A stretch of 64,000 bases of DNA from JAIEPW01 sp964406035 (GTDB lineage Bacteria > Acidobacteriota > Terriglobia > Bryobacterales > Bryobacteraceae). The position numbers and the translations under genes are program-made. Under the pieces are notes generated by a model that saw only the letters and a list, made by a program, of their open reading frames with translations, had not been told where the DNA came from and made no database searches. Every line of letters begins with the position of its first letter. The first letter of the stretch is position 1. The stretch is from assembly GCA_964406035.1 (NCBI GenBank), contig CAYOQB010000001.1, forward strand, positions 93,280 through 157,279, in the 5' to 3' direction. Shown here in pieces: positions 1 to 8,264 of this stretch.

Positions 1-527
1 GCAAGCTCCATGGTTCGCAGCGGCTGGTTGTCTTCGAGCAGCGCCTTGCAGCGCTCCAGCAGCGCGAACTCGTGATCGAGCTCGGGAGACTTGGCTTTCT
101 TGCGGTCCTTCTCCAGGCGCTCCATTCGCTTCTCGACCACCACCAGATCGCTCAGGATCAACTCCGTGTCCAGATCCTGAAAATCGCGAACGGGGTCTAC
201 CGAGCCCTTCTCGTGCGGGACGGTGTCGCTTTCAAAGACGCGGAGCACATGAGCCAGAGCGTCCACAACGCGCAGGCTGGCAAGATAGCTGGGATCCCGC
301 AGGGATTCCTTGGAAATCGCCGGGAAGTCGAGGTACTCCACGCTCGCGTAGGTCACCTTGGGCGGCTCGAAAATCTTGGCCAGCGCATCCACGCGCGGAT
401 CGGGAACCCTGGTGACGCCCTGGCGGACTTCCATGGAGCCGAGCCGGCCCGATTCATGCACTCCGGTGAGGATGGTGAACAAAGAGGTCTTGCCCACCAT
501 CGGCAGGCCAACAATCGCTGTCTTCAT
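1..527 (-). CDS. YchF/OBG-like GTPase, N-terminal part (cut by left window edge)
   Basis: The reverse strand is open from an ATG at 527-525 to the window edge, giving the first 175 residues of a P-loop GTPase related to YchF (OBG family, which binds ATP or GTP and associates with ribosomes). The G1 loop GLPMVGKT is at residues 7-14. The phrase VPDPRVDALAKIF near residue 40 matches the YchF signature that follows switch I. The usual G3 box DxAGL and the glycine-rich loop after it are replaced by YLDFPAIS, so this looks like a divergent paralogue rather than canonical YchF. A charged helical stretch follows, as in the YchF coiled-coil insertion. It lies 16 bp downstream of the MoxR gene on the same strand and is probably cotranscribed. 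The C-terminal TGS-like domain would lie off the edge. Confidence 0.75.
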   Translation of the reverse strand, partial: MKTAIVGLPMVGKTSLFTILTGVHESGRLGSMEVRQGVTRVPDPRVDALAKIFEPPKVTYASVEYLDFPAISKESLRDPSYLASLRVVDALAHVLRVFESDTVPHEKGSVDPVRDFQDLDTELILSDLVVVEKRMERLEKDRKKAKSPELDHEFALLERCKALLEDNQPLRTMEL

Positions 528-543
528 ATAAGGGAGCCGGCCG

Positions 544-1509
544 TCACAAGGGGACTTCGACCAGCGTAAGGATCTCCTGAAGGATGCGCTCGGCTTGTTC
601 CGAGCTGCGCTGCGACATCACCAGGCGCGAGTTCACCACTACGCGATGCGCGAACACCGGCACGGCCAGACGCTTGACGTCGTCTGGAATGGCATATTCG
701 CGACCCTCCACCAGCGCCAGGGCTTGCACCGCGCGGTACAGAGCCTGCGCCCCGCGGGGGCTGACGCCCAGCGCCAGGGATTCGTGCGACCGCGTCTTTT
801 CCACCACCGCGAGCATGTAATCCAGGATCGCGTCATCCACGGTGATGCGTTCGGCGGAGCGCGTCAGTTCGCCCAGTTGCGCGGTGGTGAGAATGGCGCG
901 GTGTTCCCGTCCGGAATGTCCGGCGTTGCGCAGGATCTCGCGTTCGGCGCGCACATCGGGGTAGCCGATGCGCAGGCGCATCAGAAAGCGGTCGAGCTGT
1001 GATTCGGGCAGCGGATACGTGCCGTGATGCTCCACCGGATTCTGGGTGGCGATCACCATGAAGGGGTCGGCCAGCGGGTAGGAGTTGCCGTCCACGGTCA
1101 CCTGCTGTTCGTTCATGGCCTCCAGCAGCGCCGACTGCGTCTTCGGAGTGCCCCGGTTGATTTCGTCCGCCAGCAGGAAGTTGGTGAAGATGGGACCGCG
1201 CTTGAACTCGAAGCTTTCCGAATGAGCGTTGTAGATGGTCACGCCGGCGACATCGGACGGAAGCATGTCGGCGGTGAACTGCAGGCGGTGGAAACTCCCG
1301 CTGACCGCGTGGGCCAGAGCCTGCGCCAGCGTCGTTTTTCCCACGCCTGGGACGTCTTCGATCAGCAGGTGACCCTTGGCCAGCAGGCACACCAGGGACA
1401 GGCGCACCACTTCGCTCTTGCCGCGCAAAGCTTCGCCGAGCGCCGCTTCGGTCTCCTGCAACTTGGTGAGCAAGGCCGGCTGGGCGTACACTGAATCCCG
1501 CTGGACCAT
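544..1509 (-). CDS. MoxR-family AAA+ ATPase
   Basis: A 321-residue AAA+ ATPase of the MoxR type, cytoplasmic chaperone-like ATPases that usually act with VWA-domain partners to mature or activate other proteins. Walker A is DVPGVGKTTLA, Walker B is FLLADEINRG, and sensor 1 is VIATQNP followed by the MoxR-typical QLDRFLMR. Length is normal for the family. The open frame extends upstream to 1608, but I place the start at the ATG at 1509-1507 because a TATCAT hexamer ends exactly 7 nt before it and the extension runs into the divergent gene. A second ATG at 1512 is adjacent. No DUF58 or VWA partner, the usual neighbours, is visible downstream; the next gene is the YchF-like GTPase. Confidence 0.9.
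   Translation of the reverse strand: MVQRDSVYAQPALLTKLQETEAALGEALRGKSEVVRLSLVCLLAKGHLLIEDVPGVGKTTLAQALAHAVSGSFHRLQFTADMLPSDVAGVTIYNAHSESFEFKRGPIFTNFLLADEINRGTPKTQSALLEAMNEQQVTVDGNSYPLADPFMVIATQNPVEHHGTYPLPESQLDRFLMRLRIGYPDVRAEREILRNAGHSGREHRAILTTAQLGELTRSAERITVDDAILDYMLAVVEKTRSHESLALGVSPRGAQALYRAVQALALVEGREYAIPDDVKRLAVPVFAHRVVVNSRLVMSQRSSEQAERILQEILTLVEVPL
1463..1492 (+). promoter_or_regulatory. candidate promoter for the SnoaL-like gene
   Basis: TTGGTG (1463-1468), an 18-nt spacer and TACACT (1487-1492), giving a short leader before the ATG at 1517. It lies wholly inside the 5' coding part of the divergent moxR gene. Weak consensus only. Confidence 0.3.
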
Positions 1510-1516
1510 CATCGTT

Positions 1517-1522
1517 ATGATA
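1517..1522 (-). promoter_or_regulatory. candidate leaderless -10 element of moxR
   Basis: TATCAT on the minus strand, 5 of 6 matches to TATAAT. It ends 7 nt before the ATG at 1509, so the transcript would begin at or next to the start codon. The same bases contain the ATG of the divergent gene. No convincing -35 was seen. Confidence 0.4.
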
Positions 1523-1936
1523 TCGAAATCCCTTCCGCTAACGCTTTTGTTCGCCCTGATCGCTTTCGCCCAGTCCCCGGAACAGGCGATCCGCGGCGTT
1601 CTGGACAAACAGAAGGACGATTGGAACCGGGGAGACGTGCGCTCCTATATGCAGGGCTACGCTCCGGACACGGTATTTGTCAGCGACCGGGTGATCCGCG
1701 GGTCGGGCCCGGTGCTGGAACGCTACCTGAAGCGCTATCCGAATCGCGCGGCGATGGGGACGCTGACGTTTTCCGAGGTGGAGATCACCATGCTGGGCCC
1801 CGATCACGCCATGGTGATCGGGCGCTGGAACCTGGAGCGGACGCGGGAGGGCGGGGGCGCGACCGGGGGCCGGTATTCCCTGGTGCTGCGGAAGTTCCCG
1901 GCCGGCTGGCGAATCATCCTCGATCACACCAGTTGA
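1517..1936 (+). CDS. secreted SnoaL-like/DUF4440 (NTF2-fold) protein
   Basis: A 139-residue protein with an N-terminal signal peptide (MISKSLPLTLLFALIAFAQS) followed by an NTF2-like domain. AIRGVLDKQKDDWNRGD at the start of the mature part and the closing GWRIILDHTS are typical of the DUF4440/SnoaL-like family, small cone-shaped folds that bind a ligand or act as minor enzymes. The start is the ATG at 1517, directly before the signal peptide. It is divergent from moxR with only a few bases between the two start codons. No specific substrate can be inferred. It ends about 90 bp before the NHL gene and is probably monocistronic. Confidence 0.8.
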   Translation: MISKSLPLTLLFALIAFAQSPEQAIRGVLDKQKDDWNRGDVRSYMQGYAPDTVFVSDRVIRGSGPVLERYLKRYPNRAAMGTLTFSEVEITMLGPDHAMVIGRWNLERTREGGGATGGRYSLVLRKFPAGWRIILDHTS

Positions 1937-2027
1937 TCCGATTTCGCCGCGTTCTTCGCGTATTCGTAGGAGGACGTGTGTCCGCCGTAGTTGTGCTACA
2001 TTCGCCGATAGTCCGCCGGAGATCATT

Positions 2028-5000
2028 ATGCTTCCTCGTCTTGCCGCTTCCATCGCTTTACTACTGTTCTCGGCTTTGCTCGCGTGGCCTCAAGCCGCGA
2101 GAGTGATCACCACGTTTGCCGGACGGGACTGGTTCTTCGAGTTCAACGGCCGCCCGGCCATCGAGGCGCCGATGAGCGCGAACATACAACGCATCGCGCT
2201 GGACCGCGGCGGCAATATTTACGTGGCGGACCCCGACAACGGCCTGATCCTGCGGATCGATCCCGCGGGCAACACCCGGATCATCGCCGGCAACGGGATT
2301 GAAGGCTATTCCGGGGACGGCGGTCCGGCGGTCGACGCGTCGCTCTACTACCCGTTCGCGATCGCGGTGGATCGCAACGGCAACGTGTTCTTCGCGGACG
2401 CATTCAATTACGTGATCCGGCGAGTGTCGACGGACGGGATCATCACCACGGTGGCGGGTAACGGCGTGGAAGACGATCGCGGCGACGGGGGTCCGGCGCT
2501 CAGCGCCTCCTTCGGCTTTATCAGGGACTTGGCGTTCGACAACGACGGCAATCTCTACGTGGTGGACTCCGGCAACAACCGGATTCGCGTCATCCGGCCT
2601 GACGGCCGGGTGGACGGCTTCGCCGGCAATGGCGACTTCGGCGAGGCGGGGCTCGGTGGCCAGGCGCTCTCAGCCGAACTGCAGATTCCGTACGCGGTGG
2701 CCATCGATCGCAACGGCGAGGTCTACATCGGGGAATTCTACGACCGCATCCTGAAAGTGAGCCGCACCGGCGTGATCTCCCGCTACGCGGGAACCGGAAG
2801 TACCGGAAGCACCGGCGACGGCGGACCCGCGCTACTGGCGACTTTTGACGTCGTGTTCGCGCTCGCGTTCGACGCCAACGACAATCTCTACGTTTCCGAC
2901 AGCGATAACTATACGGTGCGCCGGATCTCTCCCACGGGTACGATCACCCGGGTCGCGGGCAACGGCGAATTCGGATTTTCGGGCGATGGCGGCGCCCCGC
3001 TGCAGGCGCGCTTCCGGTTCACGTGCGGCCTGGCCACGACGCCCAGCGGTGATGTCCTGGTGGTGGACCGCGGCAACGCGCGCATCCGCCGCATCGTCCC
3101 GGACCGCTCCATCAACACGGTGGCCGGCAATGGCCTGTTCCGTTCCACTCCCGACGGCACCCTGGCTTCGCAGGCGTACCTGTTCCAGCCGTCCGATGTC
3201 GCCTTCGATCGCGCTGGCCGGATGTACGTCTCGGATACCTCGAATCACGTGATCCGCCGGCTCGGAACCAACGGGCGCTTCGAAAAGGTCGCCGGACTGG
3301 GTTTCCGCAGCTACGGTCCGGAGAACGTGGACGCGCGGCAGTCGGGTATCCAGTTACCCGCGGGTCTGGCCTTCGCTCCCAATGGCGATCTGATCTTCGC
3401 GGACCGGGGCAACGGGATGATCCGCCGCGTGGACGCCAACGGTGTCATCTCGCGAGTAGCGGGCGGCGGCAGCGCCGACGGAAACGGCGACGGCGGGCCC
3501 GGGACCAACGCGCGTCTCCGCCTGCCGCGGGGTCTGGTATTCGATTCGCAGGGCGTCCTGTACATCGCCGAGGAGGACGGCCACCGCGTACGCCGGCTGG
3601 CGGTGAACGGCATCATCTCGACCTTCGCGGGCACGGGGACGAACGGCTCAACGGGTGACGGCGGGCTGGCCACCGCGGCACAACTCTCCGTGCCCACCTC
3701 CGTCGCCCTGGACCGCGCCGGCAACGTGTATATCGGCGAGTTCGGAGGCTGCCGCATTCGGCGAGTCACCGCCGATAACCGGATCTCGACCTTCGCGGGG
3801 ACCGGAACCTGCGGTTATTCCGGCGACGGCGGCGCGGCGGTCTCGGCCCAGATCGGCAGCGTTTACGGACTGTTGTTCGACGCCAACGGCAATCTTTTGT
3901 TTTCGGACAACTTTGGCCACCGCGTGCGGCAGATCTCGCCCAGCGGGGTGATCACCACCATCGCCGGCAACGGGATCGCGGCCTATGACGGGGACGGGGG
4001 TCCGGCCAACCGGGCGTCGCTATTTAGCCCCGTGGGGATGACGCTGGACCCGGCGGGCAACCTGTACATCGCCGACTTCGGCAACAACCGCATCCGTTCC
4101 GTGCTTACGGCGATACCGGCCTTCACCGCCGCGCCCACGCAGCTCACGTTCAGCGCGGCCAGCGGCGCCGCGCAGGGCACGCCGCAGATCGTGAATTTGA
4201 ATGCGACCCTGGGCGGGCAAGCGTTCGGCGGCGTTCCCTATTCGGCGACTGCTTCGGACACGTGGCTCTCGGTTTCGCCCGCGTCCGGCAACATGCCGGC
4301 GCGGCTGGAAGTCCGCGTGGATCCCAGCCGTCTCGCCGCCGGAAGCTACAACGGCACCGTGCGAATCACGGCGGCGGGGACCCAGACCGGCTCCGTCACC
4401 ATTCCCGTGGCGCTGACCGTCACCGGGGCCAGGCCGCCGCAGCTCAGCCTGGGCTCCGCCAACCTGGCATTCTCCCTGCAGCGCGGCGCAGGTGAAGCGC
4501 AGCGGCAGCTCGTCATCAGCAACTCCGGCGGAGGCTCCCTGACCGTGCAAGTAGTCGCGGCGACGTCCACCGGAGGCAACTGGCTTACCGCTTCCCCGAA
4601 CTCCGACACGGTAACCCCTTCCACTCCGCTGACCGTCAACGTCACAGCCAACGCGGGTCAACTCGCGGCGGGAACCTACTCGGGAACCATCCGCGTCACT
4701 TCCAACGGCGGGAATCTGAATATCCCGGTATCCCTTACGATCACCAGCGCCCAGTCCGTGCTGCTGCTGTCGCAAGTAGGCATGCAGTTCGTGGCGGTGG
4801 CGGGCGGAGGCAGGCCCCTGGCGCAGCAGTTGGCGGTGCTGAACACCGGAGCGGGATCCATGAACTGGCAGGCTCGGTCTGCGACTCTATCGGGCGGCGG
4901 CGCCTGGCTCCGTTTGGGCGCCACCAACGGAACGGTCCCCAGGCCCTTCGTGGACCTGGCGAACATTGACGTATCGGTTTCCGCGGATGGACTGGCGCCG

Positions 5001-6521
5001 GGGACCTACTTCGGACAGATTGATGTCACCTCGGGAACCGCGGATAACTCCCCGCAGAGCGTCTCCGTGGTGTTGAACGTGCTGCCCGCCGGAACCAATC
5101 CGGGTCCCGAGGTGCAGCCCACGGCGCTGGTGTTCGTGGGCAACGCGGCGCGCAATCCGGGCTCGCAGAATATCCTGATCTCGAATCCGACTTCGCAGCC
5201 GGTGAGCTTCGGCTCCAGCCGGACCTTCCTGCGGCCCGGCGGAAACTGGTTTGTTCACGTTCCCAGCGAAGGCACGGTGCCGCCCAACGATCCGGCGCGC
5301 ATCGTGGTGCAGGCCGAGTTCACCGGATTGGAACCGGGCGCCATCCGCAGCTTCCTGAACCTGGGATTCGCGGACGGCAGTTCCCGCACAGTGAATGTCC
5401 TTACCGTCGTTCCGCCGCCCGACGCCTTCAGCGACAAGTCCGGATTGCTGGGAGCGGCCAGTTGCCGCACCAACGGCCTGCGGGTGGAGATCACCTCGCT
5501 GCAGCGGCCGCAGTTTACCGCGACCATCGGCCAGCCGACGCGCCTGGAAGCAAAGATCGTCGACGACTGCGGCAATCCGCTGGTCCCCGAAGGCAACCGC
5601 TCCGCGGTGGTACAGGCCGGATTCACCAACGGCGACCGGCGTCTGGACCTGAATCACGTGGGCAGCGGCGTATGGGCCGGCACTTGGACGCCGCGCTCCG
5701 GCAACGGTCCGGTGACCATCGATATCACCGCCTTCCTCGCGCTCTCCGGCCGCACCCAGGCGGGCCAGGCGTCTCATTCGGGTCTGCTGACCCAGCCCGG
5801 ACTGCTGCGATCGCCGTTGATGGCCCCCGGCGGCGTCGCCAACGCGGCCAGCGGCGAAAACGCGGTGGTGTCGCCCGGCGGATACATTTCGATCTACGGC
5901 GCCCAGCTCGCCGACCGCACCCAGCAGGCGCAGTCGATTCCGCTGCCGACGGAAATGGAAGGCACGGAAGTCATGCTGGCGGGACGCAAGCTGCCCTTGT
6001 CGTTCGTGGGCGACGGTCAGGTGAACGCCCTGGTCCCGTATGATCTCAGCGTCAACACGCAGCACCAGATCCTGGTGAAGCGAGGCTCGGCTCTCTCGGT
6101 TCCGGAAAACGTGACCGTCGCCCCGGCGCAGCCCGCGATTTACACGCAGGATCAGTCCGGGCGCGGTCCGGGCGTGATCGTGAATGGGGTCACCAACCAG
6201 TTGATCGGCACCCAGAATCCGGCGCGCGCGGGAGACGTGCTGGTGCTGTACTGCAACGGTCTCGGCACAGTGAACCCGCCCGTGCCTCCAGGGGCGGCCG
6301 CGCCGCTGGCAGGTCCGCTGTCCCACACCACAACTCCGGTGACCGTGCGCATCGGCGGCGTCAACGCGGCGGTGAACTTCTCCGGCCTCGCGCCCGGCTT
6401 CCCTGGACTGTACCAGGTGAACGCGGTGGTCCCGTCCGGTGTCACCCCCGGCGACGCGGTGCCTGTGACGCTGGAGATATCGGGCCAGGTGAGCCCGCCG
6501 GTGACCATCGTGCTGCGCTGA
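2028..6521 (+). CDS. giant secreted NHL-propeller/Ig-like protein with Solibacter C-terminal domain
   Basis: 1497 residues. A signal peptide (about 1-24, ending WPQA) precedes about eleven NHL-type repeats (about 25-690). Each repeat carries a NLYVAD-like strand and most have a GDGGPA loop (GYSGDGGPA, STGDGGPA, YDGDGGPA). Next come four or five BACON-like or Ig-like modules (about 695-1130), each with a WL.VSP...G..P motif and an AGTYSGTIRVTS-type strand. The last about 230 residues (VANAASGENAVVSPGGYISIYG to the end) match the C-terminal domain characteristic of Solibacter-like secreted proteins. NHL propellers usually bind proteins or ligands, so an extracellular binding or structural role is inferred, with no catalytic motif seen. 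GGAG lies 6 nt before the ATG. The paralogue at 24091-25887 shares the propeller and C-terminal parts but lacks the Ig-like modules. Confidence 0.85.
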   Translation: MLPRLAASIALLLFSALLAWPQAARVITTFAGRDWFFEFNGRPAIEAPMSANIQRIALDRGGNIYVADPDNGLILRIDPAGNTRIIAGNGIEGYSGDGGPAVDASLYYPFAIAVDRNGNVFFADAFNYVIRRVSTDGIITTVAGNGVEDDRGDGGPALSASFGFIRDLAFDNDGNLYVVDSGNNRIRVIRPDGRVDGFAGNGDFGEAGLGGQALSAELQIPYAVAIDRNGEVYIGEFYDRILKVSRTGVISRYAGTGSTGSTGDGGPALLATFDVVFALAFDANDNLYVSDSDNYTVRRISPTGTITRVAGNGEFGFSGDGGAPLQARFRFTCGLATTPSGDVLVVDRGNARIRRIVPDRSINTVAGNGLFRSTPDGTLASQAYLFQPSDVAFDRAGRMYVSDTSNHVIRRLGTNGRFEKVAGLGFRSYGPENVDARQSGIQLPAGLAFAPNGDLIFADRGNGMIRRVDANGVISRVAGGGSADGNGDGGPGTNARLRLPRGLVFDSQGVLYIAEEDGHRVRRLAVNGIISTFAGTGTNGSTGDGGLATAAQLSVPTSVALDRAGNVYIGEFGGCRIRRVTADNRISTFAGTGTCGYSGDGGAAVSAQIGSVYGLLFDANGNLLFSDNFGHRVRQISPSGVITTIAGNGIAAYDGDGGPANRASLFSPVGMTLDPAGNLYIADFGNNRIRSVLTAIPAFTAAPTQLTFSAASGAAQGTPQIVNLNATLGGQAFGGVPYSATASDTWLSVSPASGNMPARLEVRVDPSRLAAGSYNGTVRITAAGTQTGSVTIPVALTVTGARPPQLSLGSANLAFSLQRGAGEAQRQLVISNSGGGSLTVQVVAATSTGGNWLTASPNSDTVTPSTPLTVNVTANAGQLAAGTYSGTIRVTSNGGNLNIPVSLTITSAQSVLLLSQVGMQFVAVAGGGRPLAQQLAVLNTGAGSMNWQARSATLSGGGAWLRLGATNGTVPRPFVDLANIDVSVSADGLAPGTYFGQIDVTSGTADNSPQSVSVVLNVLPAGTNPGPEVQPTALVFVGNAARNPGSQNILISNPTSQPVSFGSSRTFLRPGGNWFVHVPSEGTVPPNDPARIVVQAEFTGLEPGAIRSFLNLGFADGSSRTVNVLTVVPPPDAFSDKSGLLGAASCRTNGLRVEITSLQRPQFTATIGQPTRLEAKIVDDCGNPLVPEGNRSAVVQAGFTNGDRRLDLNHVGSGVWAGTWTPRSGNGPVTIDITAFLALSGRTQAGQASHSGLLTQPGLLRSPLMAPGGVANAASGENAVVSPGGYISIYGAQLADRTQQAQSIPLPTEMEGTEVMLAGRKLPLSFVGDGQVNALVPYDLSVNTQHQILVKRGSALSVPENVTVAPAQPAIYTQDQSGRGPGVIVNGVTNQLIGTQNPARAGDVLVLYCNGLGTVNPPVPPGAAAPLAGPLSHTTTPVTVRIGGVNAAVNFSGLAPGFPGLYQVNAVVPSGVTPGDAVPVTLEISGQVSPPVTIVLR

Positions 6522-6535
6522 CCGGCGGTACAACC

Positions 6536-6928
6536 ATGAGCTTTCTCGATAATCTCGAAAACAGCGTGAAGGCGATGGAGGGTCGCGAGCAGCGCGATCC
6601 GGAAGCGCTGCAGCGCGAACGCCAGGCTCGGGAAGCAGCCCAGGAGGCGGCGCGGCAGTCCGCGCCGCATGCCGCCGCGCTTCGGGACTATGCTCCCAAT
6701 CTGCTGGCCGCGGCCCGGCTGGCCGGGCACGCGTCGCGCACCATGGTGCGGATGAGCTGGATCCAGACTACCGCCCGCTTCGAGGCGAAAGCTAAACGTC
6801 TGGATTTGCGTCCTGCCGCCGACGGCGTGGTTGCCGTGTTCTCGGAGGACGGCGTGGAGCGCGGCGTCGAACCGCTGGACCTGAACGCCGATCCCGCGCA
6901 CCTGGCGGCCCGCTGGCTCGCCGGCTAG
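6536..6928 (+). CDS. hypothetical protein, cytoplasmic, 130 aa
   Basis: I do not recognise this family. The 130-residue product has no signal peptide or membrane segment. It begins with a charged helical region rich in Glu, Arg, Gln and Ala (residues 10-50), followed by a more globular half with MSWIQTTARFEAKAKRLDL and a short beta-rich tail that ends LAARWLAG. It starts 14 bp after the NHL gene stop on the same strand, so it may be cotranscribed. Its TAG stop overlaps the stop of the convergent ankyrin-FKBP gene: the two share the palindrome CTAG at 6925-6928. Codon use resembles the neighbours, which supports a real gene. Confidence 0.6.
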   Translation: MSFLDNLENSVKAMEGREQRDPEALQRERQAREAAQEAARQSAPHAAALRDYAPNLLAAARLAGHASRTMVRMSWIQTTARFEAKAKRLDLRPAADGVVAVFSEDGVERGVEPLDLNADPAHLAARWLAG

Positions 6929-7863
6929 GCGGCGTTCAAGATGGTGATTTCGGCGAACAGCGCCGCCCCCGGAGGAATCACGCCGGGCACTCCGCGATCG
7001 CCATACGCCATGTGTGGAGCCAGCTCCAGGCGGCGGGTCCCGCCTACGCGCATTCCGTCGATCCCGTAGAAAAGCCCGTTGACCAGCCGCCCGCGATTCA
7101 GCAGGATCTCGGTGTACAGCGTCCGGCCGTCGTCACCCAGCCGCGAAGCTCCCACCGGTCCCCACGGTTGCGGCCAGCGAACGGGAGTACCGTCGCGCAG
7201 CCGCAGCCGCAGCCGGATCGCATAGCTATGCTGGCGTCGCACTGGCTCGCCCGCGCCCGGAACGTCAAGGAGTAGCGTAATGCCGGAGCGCAGGCGCTGC
7301 CGGAGCGGCGCGCCCTTGCGATCGAGAATCGCGGCGATAGCCTCCTGGTTCGCGGCCCGAGCCAACTCCAGCGGCGTCTCGCAATCGTCGATTCGCGTGC
7401 GCAGCTCCGGGTCAGCCCCGGCGTCGAGCAGCACCTGCACGGCCAGCGCGTTGCCCTCGGCCACCGCCATGTGCAGCGGGGTGTAATCGTTGATCCCCCG
7501 CTGATTGAGGTCCGCTCCGCGGCTCAGCAGCAGGCGCAGGACCTCGTCCACGTCCTGACGGCGATTGGCGCCGGGCGTCTCGCGAGTGCAGCTCAGGGCG
7601 GCGATCAGCGGCGGGAAACCATCGTCCACCGGAGCATTCGGGTCTGCCCCGATCTCCAGCAACTCCCGGATGAATTCCAGGGGGCTGTGGTAAACCGCGT
7701 ACACCAGGCAGCTTCCGATGGTGTCCGGCATCAGGCCGTTCGGCGCCGCGGCGGGATCGTCGAGGGCGGCGCGTAACGCGGCGAGATCGCCCCGCCGGAA
7801 GGCGTCGTCCAGGCCCTGGAACCTCCGTGCTTCGGCGCAGCGCTCTTCCTCGGTCATACGCAC
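6925..7863 (-). CDS. ankyrin-repeat protein fused to an FKBP-type peptidyl-prolyl isomerase domain
   Basis: 312 residues. After a short helical N-terminus there are about four ankyrin repeats (about 45-188; DDGFPPLIAAL, NDYTPLHMAVAEGNALAVQVLLDAGADP, ETPLELARAANQEAI). A C-terminal FKBP-like domain (about 192-312) ends with GMRVGGTRRLELAPHMAYGDRG and VIPPGAALFAEITIL, which follow the FKBP pattern of a GMrvGgkR strand, a Y-G loop and an IPpnatL.F.veL strand. FKBPs catalyse prolyl cis-trans isomerisation; ankyrin repeats bind partner proteins. No signal peptide, so probably cytoplasmic. The start is the GTG at 7863 directly after the upstream lipoprotein stop; an ATG at 7857 is an alternative. 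The two genes are probably one transcript. Confidence 0.75.
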   Translation of the reverse strand: MRMTEEERCAEARRFQGLDDAFRRGDLAALRAALDDPAAAPNGLMPDTIGSCLVYAVYHSPLEFIRELLEIGADPNAPVDDGFPPLIAALSCTRETPGANRRQDVDEVLRLLLSRGADLNQRGINDYTPLHMAVAEGNALAVQVLLDAGADPELRTRIDDCETPLELARAANQEAIAAILDRKGAPLRQRLRSGITLLLDVPGAGEPVRRQHSYAIRLRLRLRDGTPVRWPQPWGPVGASRLGDDGRTLYTEILLNRGRLVNGLFYGIDGMRVGGTRRLELAPHMAYGDRGVPGVIPPGAALFAEITILNAA

Positions 7864-8223
7864 CTAGAAACCGCTGATTCTCTCCAGGCGGAAAGCGGCG
7901 TCGCGGCCAACCGGCAGGGTTTCGAATTCCTTGGTCTGCCCGGGCTCCAGGTCGCGGACCGTGGCCACGGCTGCGGGTTCCGGCATTCCGGCGGCGCCCG
8001 GTTTGGAGGAGCGATACAGGCGGAAGACGATGTTCACCGTGAGGAACCGGCGATCGCAGTCGTTGCGGACCGCTCCAATGATCCGGTTCACGCCCTCCAC
8101 TTCGCGAGTCGTGGAACCAGCCAGCACCAAACACGCGTTCTCCGCGCCGGAGAAGACGGACCTGGCCACTTGCCCGCAACCGGACGTCACCAGCGCCATC
8201 GCCACTGGGATCGCCAACCTCAC
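7864..8223 (-). CDS. small lipoprotein, FxLyD-like
   Basis: 119 residues with a lipoprotein signal: MRLAIPVAMALVTSGC places the lipobox cysteine at residue 16. The mature part has a beta-sandwich pattern like FxLyD-type domains (VNRIIGAVRNDCDRRFLTVNIVFRLYRSS, then VATVRDLEPGQTKEFETLPV). These are small extracytoplasmic modules found in envelope lipoproteins. Its stop codon abuts the GTG start of the ankyrin-FKBP gene, so expression of the two is likely coupled. Function unknown. Confidence 0.65.
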   Translation of the reverse strand: MRLAIPVAMALVTSGCGQVARSVFSGAENACLVLAGSTTREVEGVNRIIGAVRNDCDRRFLTVNIVFRLYRSSKPGAAGMPEPAAVATVRDLEPGQTKEFETLPVGRDAAFRLERISGF

Positions 8224-8264
8224 AATCTTCTATCGGCGGAGCGCCCGCCGAACTGGACGGGCCC

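Noticed and set aside
4887..6533. Antisense open frame of about 550 codons opposite the NHL gene
   Set aside because: Same composition effect; the sense frame has clear domains, the antisense one none.
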